64,000 nt of DNA from Candidatus Binatus sp. (GCF_036567905.1 NZ_DATCTO010000013.1:1-64000), one strand, 5' to 3'; shown: positions 33,278 through 43,132, counted from the stretch's first letter. Numbers and translations: made by a program. The notes: generated from the letters alone by a model not told the origin.

Positions 33278-34684
33278 ATGGCCGCAAAGACCCTGTTCGA
33301 GAAAATCTGGGAAGAGCACGTGGTCCGCGAAAAGCAGCGTGAGCCTTCCCTGCTCTACATTGACCTGCACCTGGTTCACGAGGTCACGTCGCCGCAGGCG
33401 TTCGAGGGACTGCGCCGCTCGGGGCGCAATGTCCGCGCGCCGCATCGGACCTACGCCACGCAGGATCACAACGTGCCGACAACCGATCGGAGCAAGCCGA
33501 TCACCGATCCCGATTCGAAATTGCAGATCGAGACGCTCAGGCACAACTGCGCGCAGTTCGGGCTGCGGCTGTTCGATATCGGCTCGCGCGAGCAGGGGAT
33601 CGTGCACGTCATCGGGCCGCAGCTCGGGCTGACGCAGCCGGGCATGACGATCGTTTGCGGCGACAGCCACACCGCTACTCACGGCGCATTCGGGGCGCTG
33701 GCGTTCGGCATCGGCACCAGCGAGGTCGAGCACGTGCTGGCGACGCAATGCCTGTGGGAAGAGCGTCCGCAGACGTTTGAAATTCGCGTCGATGGAAAGC
33801 TCGGCACGGGAGTCGGCGCCAAGGATTTGATCCTCGGCATCATCGGCAGGATCAAGACCAACGGCGCCACCGGGCACGTGATCGAGTATCGCGGCGCGGC
33901 CGTCGAAGCGCTGTCGATGGAAGAGCGCATGACAGTGTGCAACATGTCGATCGAAGGTGGCGCGCGCGCCGGGATGGTCGCGGCGGACAAGACCACCGTC
34001 GAGTATCTGCGCGGGCGCCGGTACATCCCCAGCGGCAAGGAGTTCGACGATCTCGCGGCGCGATGGCTCGAATGCCGCAGCGACGCCGGCGCGAAGTTCG
34101 ATCGAAGCCGGGTATTCGACGCCGCGACGTTCGCGCCGCAAGTGACGTGGGGCACGAATCCCGGGATGGTCACCGACGTTGGGGGAAGCGTGCCGAATCC
34201 CGCCGAGATCGGCGACCAGCAGCAGCGCGAGACGGTCGAGCGGGCGCTCGCCTACATGGCGCTTCGGCCCGGCACGAGAATCGAGGACATCAAGATCGAT
34301 CGCGTGTTCATCGGATCGTGCACCAACTCGCGGCTGAGCGATCTCACGGCCGCCGCCGCCGTCGTCAAGGGACGCAAAGTTGCGCCGACCGTGCACGCGA
34401 TGGTCGTGCCGGGATCGCAGGAGATCAAGGCGGAGGCGGAGAGTCTCGGGCTGGACAGAATTTTCACGGAGGCCGGCTTCGAGTGGCGCGAATCGGGATG
34501 CAGCATGTGCCTGGCGATGAATCCCGACGTGCTGCAGCCGGGCGAGCGATGCGCCAGCACGTCGAATCGCAACTTCGAAGGGCGCCAAGGCAAGGGCGGA
34601 CGCACGCACCTGGTCAGCCCCGCGATGGCGGCGGCGGCGGCGATAGCAGGACACTTCGTCGATGTGCGCGAGTGGCAGGGGTGA
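33278..34684 (+). CDS. leuC: 3-isopropylmalate dehydratase large subunit
   Basis: 468 residues. Iron-sulphur cluster ligands in [11 protein letters not shown] (Cys about 347) and [11 protein letters not shown] (two Cys about 408 and 411); other aconitase-family motifs include [48 protein letters not shown] and [30 protein letters not shown]. With LeuD it isomerises 2- to 3-isopropylmalate. The end of the gene runs into a dispersed palindrome: the stop TGA at 34682-34684 and the final Gln-Gly are part of GCAGGGGTGACCCCTGC (34675-34691). Confidence 0.97.
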   Translation: MAAKTLFEKIWEEHVVREKQREPSLLYIDLHLVHEVTSPQAFEGLRRSGRNVRAPHRTYATQDHNVPTTDRSKPITDPDSKLQIETLRHNCAQFGLRLFDIGSREQGIVHVIGPQLGLTQPGMTIVCGDSHTATHGAFGALAFGIGTSEVEHVLATQCLWEERPQTFEIRVDGKLGTGVGAKDLILGIIGRIKTNGATGHVIEYRGAAVEALSMEERMTVCNMSIEGGARAGMVAADKTTVEYLRGRRYIPSGKEFDDLAARWLECRSDAGAKFDRSRVFDAATFAPQVTWGTNPGMVTDVGGSVPNPAEIGDQQQRETVERALAYMALRPGTRIEDIKIDRVFIGSCTNSRLSDLTAAAAVVKGRKVAPTVHAMVVPGSQEIKAEAESLGLDRIFTEAGFEWRESGCSMCLAMNPDVLQPGERCASTSNRNFEGRQGKGGRTHLVSPAMAAAAAIAGHFVDVREWQG

Positions 34685-34831
34685 CCCCTGCACCCAGTAT
34701 TAAGGCCGCCCGCCGTTGGCGGGCGCGGCCCCTGCCGCGGGCGCGCAGTCTTTTAATACTGGCCAGCCGTGCCAACGGCCAGGGGTGACCCCTGCACCCA
34801 ATGGTAATGGCAGGATGCGGGACTTCGTCCC
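34675..34831. repeat. Composite dispersed repeat between leuC and leuD
   Basis: Palindrome A at 34675-34691, a GC-rich dyad, then an exact 28-bp inverted copy (34753-34780) of the module at 1073-1100, a palindrome A copy with one mismatched end at 34779-34795, and the GGGACTTCGTCCC hairpin at 34819-34831. The element fills almost the whole leuC-leuD gap and begins inside leuC. Confidence 0.9.
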
Positions 34832-34857
34832 TATTAGAACTTAGTCAGGAGACACAG

Positions 34858-35463
34858 ATGCAGGCATTCAAGAATTTCAGCGGGATGGTCGCGCCGCTCG
34901 ATCGCGCCAACGTCGATACCGATCAGATCATCCCCAAGCAGTTTCTGAAGGCTGTTGTGCGGACCGGCCTCAAGAGGGGGCTGTTCATCGACTGGCGGCT
35001 CAATCCCGACGGCACCGAGAACAAAGATTTCGCGCTGAACAAGCCGCGCTTCCAGGGCGCGTCGATTCTGGTCGCGCGCAACAATTTTGGCTGCGGCAGT
35101 TCGCGCGAGCATGCGGTGTGGGCGCTCGATGACGCGGGCTTCCGCGCGGTGATCGCGCCGGAGTTCGCCGATATCTTCCACAACAACTGCTTGAAGAACG
35201 GCCTTCTTCCGATCACGCTCCCGGCCGGCGAGGTCGAGCATATTTTTCGCGCCACCGGCGACTACGAGGCGTACCGGCTCACGATCGATCTCGAAAAGCA
35301 GACGGTGTCCGACGATTTCGGATGGACCGCGGATTTCGAGATAGAGCCGTTCCAGAAGAAGTGCCTGCTCGAGGGTCTCGACGATATCGCGCTGACGCTT
35401 GCGCACGAGGACCGCATCCTTGCGTACGAGAAGGCGCATCCATTGCCGCATCGCTTCGAGTAG
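34858..35463 (+). CDS. leuD: 3-isopropylmalate dehydratase small subunit
   Basis: 201 residues from ATG 34858, preceded by AGGAG; the longer frame from 34801 only translates repeat DNA. Swivel-domain motifs: [39 protein letters not shown], and [17 protein letters not shown]. Partner of LeuC. The leuCD pair is 15 kb away from leuA and leuB in the same direction. Confidence 0.96.
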   Translation: MQAFKNFSGMVAPLDRANVDTDQIIPKQFLKAVVRTGLKRGLFIDWRLNPDGTENKDFALNKPRFQGASILVARNNFGCGSSREHAVWALDDAGFRAVIAPEFADIFHNNCLKNGLLPITLPAGEVEHIFRATGDYEAYRLTIDLEKQTVSDDFGWTADFEIEPFQKKCLLEGLDDIALTLAHEDRILAYEKAHPLPHRFE

Positions 35464-35530
35464 ATGCGTCGCCGGCGACGCTGGCGCCGCGTGCGTCGCG
35501 GGGGGAAACTCATCGCAGGTGCCAAATCGC

Positions 35531-35749
35531 ATGAAACCAATCTTCTCGATGGTAATCGTCGCGCTGTGCTCGACCGCGCTGGCTGGATGCTGGTTCTATT
35601 CGAGGCCCGACTCTTCGACTGGCTGTCAGAAGACCACCTACGGCGTCGTCACCGCCACCACCAGCAGCGAGAATTGCCCTCCCGCTGACGCCGGCAAACC
35701 GCCACCGCCGCTGACCGCACCGCCGTTACCGCCGCCCTCGATGCCGTGA
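35531..35749 (+). CDS. Small proline-rich lipoprotein, function unknown
   Basis: 72 residues. The signal sequence MKPIFSMVIVALCSTALAGC has a clear lipobox (LAGC); the mature part has three more Cys and ends in a Pro-rich run (PPPPLTAPPLPPP). GCAGGTG sits about ten bases upstream of the ATG. Larger frames in this place lack a plausible start. No family recognised; located between leuD and rluD. Confidence 0.6.
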   Translation: MKPIFSMVIVALCSTALAGCWFYSRPDSSTGCQKTTYGVVTATTSSENCPPADAGKPPPPLTAPPLPPPSMP

Positions 35750-35778
35750 TTTGTGCGTCGAGGTGGTAAATCGCGCTC

Positions 35779-36786
35779 GTGATTTTGCCAACGACAATCA
35801 CCGCGGGCGCCGGGCACGACCGCATGCGGCTGGACGTGTTCGTATCGATGCGGCTGGCGCCGGAGTACTCGCGCTCGCAAGTGGCGCGGATGATCAAGGC
35901 GGGACTGGTTACAGTCAACGGCGCTGTCGCGCGCGCGTCGAGCGGGGTGCGAACGGGAGATCGCATCGACGTCGCCGCGGCGCCCGCCGGTGCGCTGTGC
36001 GATCCTTCAAGCTACACGGAAGGTGACGTGCCGGAGATTTCCGTAATTTTCGCCGACGACGAAATAATTGTCGTGAACAAGCCCGCCGGCATGACGGTGC
36101 ATCCCGCACCCGGCCATCCCAACGGCACGCTCGTGGACGCGCTGCTGGCGCGATTTCCCGAACTTGCCGCGATGGCCGAGCCTGACGGCGTGCTGCGTCC
36201 CGGCATCGTGCATCGCCTCGACAAAGACACCTCGGGCGTGATGGTGGTGGCGCGGACGCCATTTTCGCGCACCGCGCTTTCCCGGCAGTTCAAGGAACGC
36301 AGCGTGAGCAAGACCTATCTGGCGATCGTCAAGGGCATCGTCGCGCGCGATCGGCTGACGATCGAGCGTCCCGTCGGGCGCCATCCAGTGGAGCGCAAGC
36401 GGATGTCGGTGCGATCGCATGCGCCGCGCGACGCGGTCAGCCATCTGACGGTGCTTGCGCGCTTCGATCCCGTGAACCCGGGCGAAGCCGGAGCGTCGCT
36501 GGTGCGGGTAAAACCTGACACCGGCAGGATGCATCAGATTCGCGTGCATCTCGCGTCGATTGGTCATCCGTGCCTGGGCGATCCTTTATATGGCGGCAAG
36601 GCGGGAGACGGTGGATTTTTTCACGGACAGGCGCTGCATGCGCTGGCGCTTTCGATCGCGCATCCGAGGTCGGGCGCGCGGCTCGAATTCATTGCGCCGC
36701 TGCCAATCGAATTCGTCGAATTTCTCGCGCAGAAGTCATTTGCGGCGGATGCGCCCGAGCTTCGGCGATGGATCGAACTTGCTTGA
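35779..36786 (+). CDS. rluD: Ribosomal large-subunit pseudouridine synthase, RluD type
   Basis: 335 residues from GTG 35779; ATG 35824 (MRLDVFV) is an alternative. An N-terminal S4 RNA-binding domain (LDVFVSMRLAPEYSRSQVARMIKAGLVTVNG) precedes the RsuA/RluD catalytic domain with the Asp-bearing motif GIVHRLDKDTSGVMVVA near 145-161, and GRMHQIRVHLASIGHPCLGDPLYGG. It isomerises uridines in helix 69 of 23S rRNA if truly RluD; the RluC subgroup cannot be ruled out. Confidence 0.88.
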   Translation: MILPTTITAGAGHDRMRLDVFVSMRLAPEYSRSQVARMIKAGLVTVNGAVARASSGVRTGDRIDVAAAPAGALCDPSSYTEGDVPEISVIFADDEIIVVNKPAGMTVHPAPGHPNGTLVDALLARFPELAAMAEPDGVLRPGIVHRLDKDTSGVMVVARTPFSRTALSRQFKERSVSKTYLAIVKGIVARDRLTIERPVGRHPVERKRMSVRSHAPRDAVSHLTVLARFDPVNPGEAGASLVRVKPDTGRMHQIRVHLASIGHPCLGDPLYGGKAGDGGFFHGQALHALALSIAHPRSGARLEFIAPLPIEFVEFLAQKSFAADAPELRRWIELA

Positions 36787-36792
36787 TGGCCG

Positions 36793-36844
36793 TTGACACG
36801 GAGGTCCGATCCCCGTTGACACGGCGGCAATGCTTGGGTAGCGT
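36793..36844 (+). promoter_or_regulatory. Candidate rho promoter with duplicated TTGACA
   Basis: CCGTTGACACGG occurs at 36790-36801 and 36813-36824. The second TTGACA (36816-36821) is followed after 17 bases by TAGCGT (36839-36844). This would give a leader of about 230 bases before rho, fitting the known habit of rho genes to be autoregulated by termination in a long leader. Confidence 0.5.
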
Positions 36845-37078
36845 TTTGGTAGAGCTTCCGCACTGAGGACGCTGAGACGGGTGGGGTGGCGAGTCCCGTT
36901 TCCCTGCGGTCCGTAATTCCGAACTCGAACTCAAGGCGTTAGTTGTTCCGAATCCCGGCCGCTCGAGCACTCATGAATCTATGATGGTATCTCCCGACGT
37001 GGGAGGCCATTTACAAGCAAACGACCATAGCCTGCGGCGCGCGCGCTTAAACGGCGGCGGGTTGCAGCACTCAAGAAC
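36845..37078 (+). other. Long untranslated leader of rho
   Basis: No gene is supported here. The stretch includes C-rich, structure-poor segments such as 36915-36960, in line with a Rho-loading site for autoregulation (inference). A part near 36835-36880 looks superficially tRNA-like but does not fold into a cloverleaf. Confidence 0.4.
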
Positions 37079-38500
37079 ATGATGGAGTCCAGGTTGCGGG
37101 GAAGGCATATGGGCAAGGGCAGAGGGGCTGCGAAGAACGACGAAGGACGCTTCGACGACTCGCGTTCGTCAAACGGGGCGCCGCGCCAGGTAAATCTGGA
37201 TGGCAATCCGAATCTTCCGCCGCCGGCGCCGGTAATCAGCGACGAAGGGGTGCTCAACCTCAAGTCGCTCAAGCGCGCGAAGATAACCGAACTGGCGCAG
37301 ATGGCGCGCGACTTCAACGTCGATGGCGCCACCAACATGCGCAAGCAGGAGATGATCTTTGCGGTGCTGCAAGCGCAAGCCGCCAAGAACGGCTCGATCC
37401 TCGGCGAGGGCGTGCTGGAAATTCTGCCCGACGGCTTCGGCTTCCTGCGCGCACCGGACTACAACTACCTGCCCGGCCCCGACGACATTTATATTTCGCC
37501 GAGCCAGATTCGCAAGTTCAATTTGCGCACCGGCGACGTGGTATCCGGCCTGATTCGCCCGCCGAAAGAAGGCGAACGCTACTTCGCGCTGCTCAAGGTT
37601 GAATCGATCAACTACGAGGATCCTGAAAAGGCGCGCGACAAGATCCTGTTCGACAACCTGACCCCGCTCTATCCCGAGGAGCGCATCAAGCTCGAATACA
37701 ATCACGAGGATCTGACCACCCGCATCATCGATTTGATCGCGCCGATTGGCAAAGGCCAGCGCGGACTTATCGTCGCGGCGCCGTTCACCGGCAAGACCAT
37801 GATGCTGCAGGCGATCGCCAAGGCGATCGCGCACAACCATCCCGAGATCGTGCTGATCGTGCTGCTGGTCGATGAGCGGCCCGAGGAAGTCACCGACATG
37901 CTGCGTTCGGTGCAGGGCGAGGTCGTAAGCTCGACCTTCGACGAGCCGGCCACGCGTCACGTGCAGGTGGCCGAGATGGTAATCGAAAAGGCGCGGCGGC
38001 TGGTCGAGCACGGGCGCGACGTCGTGATTTTGCTCGACTCGATCACGCGGCTGGCGCGCGCATACAACACGGTGGTGCCGCCGTCGGGCAAGATACTGTC
38101 GGGCGGCGTCGATTCCAACGCGCTGCACAAGCCCAAGAAGTTTTTCGGCGCCGCGCGCAACACCGAAGACGGCGGCAGCCTGACGATTATCGCAACCGCC
38201 CTGGTCGATACCGGCAGCCGGATGGACGAGGTTATTTTCGAGGAGTTCAAGGGCACCGGCAATCAGCAGATAGCGCTGGACCGGCGCCTGCTGGAAAAGC
38301 GGATTTTCCCGACGATCGACATCCAGCGCTCCTCGACCCGCAAGGAAGAACTGCTGCTGCCGCGCGCCACCCTGAACCGCGTGTGGATACTGCGCAAGCT
38401 GCTGGCGCAGCTCAACGCAGTCGAAGCGATGGAATTCCTGATCGACAAGATGGACAAGACCAAGACCAACGAGGAATTCCTCGAGTCGATGAACGCCTAA
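37079..38500 (+). CDS. rho: Transcription termination factor Rho
   Basis: 473 residues from ATG 37079; ATG 37109 (MGKGRG), with GGGGAAGG just before it, is equally possible. A short charged N-terminal extension, a Rho-N helical domain ([19 protein letters not shown]), cold-shock RNA-binding domain ([18 protein letters not shown]...[16 protein letters not shown]) and RecA-like ATPase: Walker [50 protein letters not shown]-loop/R-loop region [20 protein letters not shown]. Hexameric helicase ending transcription. Confidence 0.97.
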   Translation: MMESRLRGRHMGKGRGAAKNDEGRFDDSRSSNGAPRQVNLDGNPNLPPPAPVISDEGVLNLKSLKRAKITELAQMARDFNVDGATNMRKQEMIFAVLQAQAAKNGSILGEGVLEILPDGFGFLRAPDYNYLPGPDDIYISPSQIRKFNLRTGDVVSGLIRPPKEGERYFALLKVESINYEDPEKARDKILFDNLTPLYPEERIKLEYNHEDLTTRIIDLIAPIGKGQRGLIVAAPFTGKTMMLQAIAKAIAHNHPEIVLIVLLVDERPEEVTDMLRSVQGEVVSSTFDEPATRHVQVAEMVIEKARRLVEHGRDVVILLDSITRLARAYNTVVPPSGKILSGGVDSNALHKPKKFFGAARNTEDGGSLTIIATALVDTGSRMDEVIFEEFKGTGNQQIALDRRLLEKRIFPTIDIQRSSTRKEELLLPRATLNRVWILRKLLAQLNAVEAMEFLIDKMDKTKTNEEFLESMNA

Positions 38501-38557
38501 GCGGCGCGGGAACCGACCGGATAGCGCCTCAGGTGATCACAGATAACGACTGGGTCG

Positions 38558-38920
38558 ATGAACTTTTGCCCGCGAAAAGCGTATAAGTTGCGGGTGGGCA
38601 ACGGAAAAATCCGCCACGTCGCCGCGCTCGCGTTCGTCGGCTGGTATCTGATGATGCCGCCTGATTCCACCAAAATCCCTCATGAGGTTGATTCCGACGC
38701 TCCGCTTTCGCGCTGGACTGTCGTCGCCACTTTCGACACCGAGGATAACTGCGAGAAGGTGCTCACGGGCGTTCAGAAAACGGAGCAGGACCCGATCGAG
38801 CTCGACAAAACGGGCAAGCTCAAGCGCCTCCAGAAAAATGACGCCGCATTGGGAAAATCGCGCGCGATTAATGCCGGCTGCGTCGAGAGTGACGATTTCC
38901 GCCTGAAGGGGAAAAGATAA
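38558..38920 (+). CDS. Small secreted protein of an unrecognised family (paralogue 2 of 3)
   Basis: 120 residues from ATG 38558, but conservation with its paralogues only starts at GKIRHVAALAFVGWYLMMPP, so GTG 38594 may be the true start (about 108 residues). Shared landmarks: the hydrophobic A-A-L-A-x-V-x-W-Y-L-M-x-P-P segment, PLSRW, FDTEDNCEKVL, and a C-terminal C-V-x-x-DDFRLKGK. Most of the mature part is hydrophilic, rich in Lys and Asp. Immediately followed by paralogue 3, so the two are a tandem duplication downstream of rho. Confidence 0.65.
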   Translation: MNFCPRKAYKLRVGNGKIRHVAALAFVGWYLMMPPDSTKIPHEVDSDAPLSRWTVVATFDTEDNCEKVLTGVQKTEQDPIELDKTGKLKRLQKNDAALGKSRAINAGCVESDDFRLKGKR

Positions 38921-38925
38921 GGCAG

Positions 38926-39264
38926 ATGCGACACTGCTATCGCCACGCCGCCGCGCTCGCGCTTGTGGGCTGGTATCTGATGGTTCCGCCTCCGCCTCAG
39001 GATGCTCGCGATCCAAATCCCAACGAGAAGGCACCTATGTCCCAGTGGAGTCTACACGACAGCTTCGACACCGCCGCGGAATGTCGCCACGCAAAGACCT
39101 TGGAAGAGAAGCGCCTGCATGGGATGTTTGTGAAACAATCGGACCCTCCGCATAATCCGTTTCGATTGCATTCTGGACTGGCAGAGCTTTCCCGCGTCCT
39201 GTACCGGCAGATGCTTGCTGCTGAGTGTATCGCGACTGACGATCCGCGACTCAAGGAAAAGTGA
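38926..39264 (+). CDS. Small secreted protein of an unrecognised family (paralogue 3 of 3)
   Basis: 112 residues from ATG 38926, five bases after paralogue 2. HAAALALVGWYLMVPPPP at the N-terminus, MSQW, FDTAAECRHAK and C-terminal C-I-A-T-DDPRLKEK match the family pattern. Divergence among the three copies is high outside these blocks, so the duplication is old. Function unknown; the leader-like segment and conserved Cys pair suggest a periplasmic disulphide protein (inference). Confidence 0.7.
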   Translation: MRHCYRHAAALALVGWYLMVPPPPQDARDPNPNEKAPMSQWSLHDSFDTAAECRHAKTLEEKRLHGMFVKQSDPPHNPFRLHSGLAELSRVLYRQMLAAECIATDDPRLKEK

Positions 39265-39421
39265 TTCGGCGAAATCCAGCCACTCGTGATTTCAAAACCA
39301 GCCACTCAAGCTGAAATCAGGCCAGTACCCCGGATTGCCGGGCGCTTTCCTACCACGCCCCAGCCTGATATTAGTTCAAGATTGCCCCGCATACGGGGCC
39401 AAGAGGCAGGAACAAAATTCT
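39265..39421 (+). promoter_or_regulatory. rpsB leader with two hairpins and a 10-bp direct repeat
   Basis: CCAGCCACTC is repeated at 39276-39285 and 39298-39307. Hairpin CCCGG-attg-CCGGG lies at 39329-39342. Hairpin GCCCCG-cata-CGGGGC lies at 39384-39399, just before the ribosome site. In many bacteria S2 represses its own rpsB-tsf message through leader structure; whether these hairpins do that here is untested. Confidence 0.4.
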
Positions 39422-40204
39422 ATGACTGAAATCAGCATGAAGCAGCTTCTGGAGGCCGGCGTTCATTTCGGCCATCAGACCAGCCGCTGGAACCCGAAGA
39501 TGAAGCAATACATCTTCGGCGCCCGCAACGGTATTTACATTATCGATCTTCAGCAGACGGTGAAGATGTTTCGCGCGACCTACGACTTCGCGCGCGATCT
39601 CGCTGCGGCGGGCGGCACCATGCTGTTCGTCGGCACCAAGAAGCAGGCCCAGGACATCGTCAAGGAAGAGGCCGAGCGATGCGGGATGTTTTACGTCAAC
39701 AACCGCTGGCTGGGCGGGATGCTGACCAACTTCCAGACTATCCGCGCCTCGATCGACAGGCTCAGGAAGCTCGAAGAAGTCATGGCCGATCCGGAGATGA
39801 TTCGCGCACTCAGCAAGAAAGAGATGAGCGACAACGGACGCGAGCATGAAAAGCTGATGAACACGCTGGCCGGGATCAAGAACATGCGCAAACTCCCGGA
39901 CGCGCTGTGGGTGATCGACACCAAGAAGGAAGATATAGCCGTTGCGGAGGCGAACCGCCTCGGTATCCCGGTCGCCGCGGTGGTGGATACCAACTGCGAC
40001 CCCGACCTGATCGCGTATCGAATTCCCGGCAACGACGACGCGATCCGCGCGATCAAGCTGTTCACGGCGGCGGTCGCCGACGCGATCATCGAAGGCAGGC
40101 AAATCGCCGAGGAACGCGCCAAGGGGCAGCAGGATATCCGCTCGGACGCCGGCGCGGTGGCAGACCCGGGAGCATCGGCGCCCGATTCTCCAAGCGCGGT
40201 CTAG
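39422..40204 (+). CDS. rpsB: 30S ribosomal protein S2
   Basis: 260 residues from ATG 39422, with AGGCAGGA upstream. Conserved S2 blocks: [72 protein letters not shown], and [26 protein letters not shown]. The C-terminal tail is short and acidic. Starts the rpsB-tsf-pyrH-frr cluster. Confidence 0.97.
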   Translation: MTEISMKQLLEAGVHFGHQTSRWNPKMKQYIFGARNGIYIIDLQQTVKMFRATYDFARDLAAAGGTMLFVGTKKQAQDIVKEEAERCGMFYVNNRWLGGMLTNFQTIRASIDRLRKLEEVMADPEMIRALSKKEMSDNGREHEKLMNTLAGIKNMRKLPDALWVIDTKKEDIAVAEANRLGIPVAAVVDTNCDPDLIAYRIPGNDDAIRAIKLFTAAVADAIIEGRQIAEERAKGQQDIRSDAGAVADPGASAPDSPSAV

Positions 40205-40307
40205 CCGATAAATTCGACCTTCAGGCCGCAAACCGAGCCGGTCAGCCGTGGCCGTCGCTTGCAGTACAGCGACCGGCCAAGAATACTAGCTCAACTCAGG
40301 AATTGTG

Positions 40308-40928
40308 ATGGAACTAAACGCGAATCTGGTTAAAGAACTGCGCGAGAAGACCGGCGCCGGCATAATGGATTGCAAGCGAGCGCTGGCGGAGACGGCCGGC
40401 AATCTCGAAAAGGCCGTCGTATGGCTGCGCGAGAAGGGAATCGCCGCAGCGGCAGGCCGCGCCGGCCGGGTCGCATCCGAAGGATCGGTCGGTTCGTATA
40501 TTCATGCAGGCGGCAAGCTTGGCGTGTTGATCGAAATCAATTGCGAAACCGATTTCTGCGCCAAGTCGGAAGCGTTCCAGGCGCTGGTGAAGGAACTGGC
40601 GATGCAGGTGGCGGCGGCCAATCCGCGCTGCGTGCGGCGCGAGGAGCTGTCGCCGGCCGTTATCGAGCAGGAGCGGCAGATCTACGCGTCGCAGGCCGAG
40701 GGCAAGCCGGCGGCGGTCGTGACCAAGATCGTCGATGGCAAGATCGAGAAATTTTACAAGGAAGCCTGCCTGCTCGAGCAGGCTTACGTCCGCGATCCCA
40801 ACAAAACTGTCAACGATCTGCTTGGCGAGGCCGCCATCCAGATGCGTGAGAAGATCGACGTGCGCCGCTTCGTGCGCTACCAATTGGGCGAGGCGCTCGA
40901 CGGCAAGGCAACCACGACGGCCGCCTGA
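40308..40928 (+). CDS. tsf: Elongation factor Ts (short form)
   Basis: 206 residues. N-terminal UBA-like start [21 protein letters not shown], the core [28 protein letters not shown], and the C-terminal [18 protein letters not shown]. It is the compact type with a single core subdomain, lacking the second subdomain and coiled coil of E. coli EF-Ts. It exchanges GDP on EF-Tu. ATG 40308 lies one codon after a GTG; AGGA precedes both. Confidence 0.95.
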   Translation: MELNANLVKELREKTGAGIMDCKRALAETAGNLEKAVVWLREKGIAAAAGRAGRVASEGSVGSYIHAGGKLGVLIEINCETDFCAKSEAFQALVKELAMQVAAANPRCVRREELSPAVIEQERQIYASQAEGKPAAVVTKIVDGKIEKFYKEACLLEQAYVRDPNKTVNDLLGEAAIQMREKIDVRRFVRYQLGEALDGKATTTAA

Positions 40929-40989
40929 CGCGGGCGCATTTGCAGACGCGACGGGGCTTCAACGGGGGCTTCGACGGGAGCTTCGAGAG
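40929..40989 (+). repeat. Short imperfect triplication in the tsf-pyrH gap
   Basis: GGGGCTTCAAC, GGGGGCTTCGAC and GGGAGCTTCGAG follow each other with a period of about 12-13 bases just before the pyrH ATG; the last unit contributes the GGGAG ribosome-binding sequence. Confidence 0.6.
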
Positions 40990-41739
40990 ATGGCTGAAGT
41001 TCAAAGTGGGGTGAACGGCAAGCCGCGCTTCAACCGTATCCTGCTTAAGTTATCCGGCGAGGCGCTCGCTCCCGCGCAAGGGTCGGGACTCGATCTCGAC
41101 GCGCTGGCGGAGATTGCGCTCGAAATCAAGGAAGTGGCGGCGCTCGGGGTTCAGCTCGCGCTGGTAATCGGCGCCGGCAATTTTATCCGCGGCAGCGACT
41201 ACGAGGCGCGCGGGATGGATCGCTCGACCGCAGACCAGATGGGGATGCTGGCGACGGTGATCAACGCGCTCGCGCTGCAAAACGCGCTCGAGCATGCCGG
41301 CGTGGTCACGCGGGTACTGTCGGCCATCGGGATGCAGGCGCTGTGCGAGCCGTACATCCGCCGCCGCGCCGTGCGCCATCTCGAAAAGGGCCGCGTGATC
41401 ATATTCGCCGCCGGCACCGGCAATCCCTATTTCACCACCGACACGGCGGCGAGCCTGCGCGCGATGGAAATCGGTGCGGAGGTAATCCTCAAGGCGAGCC
41501 ATGCGGTGGACGGCGTTTACGATCGCGACCCGATGCGCGAGCCGGGGGCCAAGCGCTTCGATCGGCTCACTTATATCGAGGTGCTGCAGAAGAACCTGAA
41601 GGTGATGGACTCGACGGCGATCTCGATGTGCATGGATAATCGCCTGCCGATCATCGTGTTCAATTTGCGTAAAGCGGGTAATATAAGAAGGGCCGTGATG
41701 GGTGAGCAAATCGGAACCCGGGTGGAGAGCGCACCGTGA
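40990..41739 (+). CDS. pyrH: UMP kinase
   Basis: 249 residues from ATG 40990 (MAEVQSG). Amino-acid-kinase fold: [76 protein letters not shown] and the [21 protein letters not shown] end. Hexameric enzyme making UDP from UMP. It overlaps the frr start by 4 bases. Confidence 0.97.
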   Translation: MAEVQSGVNGKPRFNRILLKLSGEALAPAQGSGLDLDALAEIALEIKEVAALGVQLALVIGAGNFIRGSDYEARGMDRSTADQMGMLATVINALALQNALEHAGVVTRVLSAIGMQALCEPYIRRRAVRHLEKGRVIIFAAGTGNPYFTTDTAASLRAMEIGAEVILKASHAVDGVYDRDPMREPGAKRFDRLTYIEVLQKNLKVMDSTAISMCMDNRLPIIVFNLRKAGNIRRAVMGEQIGTRVESAP

Positions 41740-42299
41740 GCATGCTTACCGACACCATCGAAGACGCGCGCAAGGAAATGGACAAGACCGTGGAGGCGTT
41801 TCGCCACGAACTGGCCCGCGTCCGCACCGGCCGCGCTTCAACCGCGCTGGTGGAAAATCTGCAGGTAAATTACTACGGCGCGAAGACTCCGCTGCGGCAA
41901 TTGGCCGGGTTGTCGGCGCCCGAGCCGCGCTTGATAGTGATCACGCCATACGACAAGGGCGCGATGCACGAGATTGAAAAAGCGATCCAGGCTTCGGATC
42001 TTGGCCTGATGCCGATGAACGACGGCAAGTTGATCCGGATTCCGATCCCCGAGCTGACCGAGGAGCGCCGCAAGGAGCTGGTGAAACACGTCCGCAAAAT
42101 AGGCGAGGAATTCCGCGTCGGCATCCGCAACCATCGCCGCGACGCCAACGACATGTTCAAGGAGCTGCACAAGGAAAAGCAGGCCACCGAAGACGAGATG
42201 CGATCGGGCGAGGCCAAGGTGCAGCAGTACACGACCGAGTTCATCGAGAAAATCGACAAAGTGCTGACCGCCAAAGAAGCGGAAATCATGGAGGTCTGA
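41736..42299 (+). CDS. frr: Ribosome recycling factor
   Basis: 187 residues from GTG 41736, or ATG 41742. Motifs: [66 protein letters not shown] and [13 protein letters not shown]. Three-helix bundle plus small domain; disassembles post-termination ribosomes with EF-G. Confidence 0.97.
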   Translation: MSMLTDTIEDARKEMDKTVEAFRHELARVRTGRASTALVENLQVNYYGAKTPLRQLAGLSAPEPRLIVITPYDKGAMHEIEKAIQASDLGLMPMNDGKLIRIPIPELTEERRKELVKHVRKIGEEFRVGIRNHRRDANDMFKELHKEKQATEDEMRSGEAKVQQYTTEFIEKIDKVLTAKEAEIMEV

Positions 42300-42328
42300 G
42301 CTCGCCCGTCTGCGGCGCGCGAGCTTCG

Positions 42329-43132
42329 GTGAAACCTGAACCCCAAGTGGCCATCTCACTCCCACTGAGCGATTTCCCGAACCTGTCTCTGGATCCGTCG
42401 CGGATGCCGCGCCACGTGGCGATCGTGATGGACGGCAACGGCCGCTGGGCGAACCGGCGCGGGCTCTCGCGCCACGAGGGCCATCGGCGGGGCAAGGATT
42501 CGGTGCGCGCGGTCGTCGATGCGGCGCGCGAACTCGGCATCCCGTACCTGACGCTGTACGCATTTTCGAGCGAGAACTGGGGCCGGCCGACCACTGAAGT
42601 CAGTTTCCTGATGCAGCTGTTCCACCGCTATCTCATCACCGAGACCAAGCGCCTGATGAAACGCGACATCCGCGTGGTGGCTCTGGGAGATACCGAGCGG
42701 TTACCGCGGCGGGTGCGCGAGGCGTTGGCCGAGACCGTCGCGGCGACCCGGGAAAATCGCACGATGACGGTGGCGTTGGCGTTGTCGTACGGCGGGCGCC
42801 AGGACATCGTAAACGCGGCGCGATCGATCGCGCGCGCGGTGGCGCAGGGTGCGCTTTCACCCGATCAAATCGACGAGCCGATGCTGGCGCGCGAACTGAC
42901 TACCAGCGGGCTGCCCGATCCCGACCTGCTGATTCGAACCTCGGGAGAGCTGCGAATCTCCAATTTTTTTCTCTTTCAACTCGCCTACACCGAACTTTAT
43001 TTCACCGACACCCTGTGGCCCGATTTCCGCGAGCGCGAATTCCTGAGCGCGATCGCCGCCTACCAGCTTCGCGAACGCCGCTTCGGCGCGATCTCGAACG
43101 GCTCCGACACCCGGCTGCGTGCTCAGAACTAG
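42329..43132 (+). CDS. uppS: Undecaprenyl diphosphate synthase (cis-prenyltransferase)
   Basis: 267 residues from GTG 42329; the conserved part starts at MPRHVAIVMDGNGRWANRRGLSRHEGHRRG. Further motifs: LYAFSSENWGRP, TVALALSYGGRQDIVNAAR, and DPDLLIRTSGELRISNFFLFQLAYTELYFTDTLWPDF. Supplies the C55 carrier for peptidoglycan and other envelope glycans. Its stop lies inside cdsA (14-base overlap). Confidence 0.95.
   Translation: MKPEPQVAISLPLSDFPNLSLDPSRMPRHVAIVMDGNGRWANRRGLSRHEGHRRGKDSVRAVVDAARELGIPYLTLYAFSSENWGRPTTEVSFLMQLFHRYLITETKRLMKRDIRVVALGDTERLPRRVREALAETVAATRENRTMTVALALSYGGRQDIVNAARSIARAVAQGALSPDQIDEPMLARELTTSGLPDPDLLIRTSGELRISNFFLFQLAYTELYFTDTLWPDFREREFLSAIAAYQLRERRFGAISNGSDTRLRAQN

Noticed and set aside
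36830..36910. tRNA-like stretch (GGTAGAGC, GAGTCCCG) before rho
   Set aside because: No acceptor or anticodon stem pairs; it does not fold as a cloverleaf on either strand.
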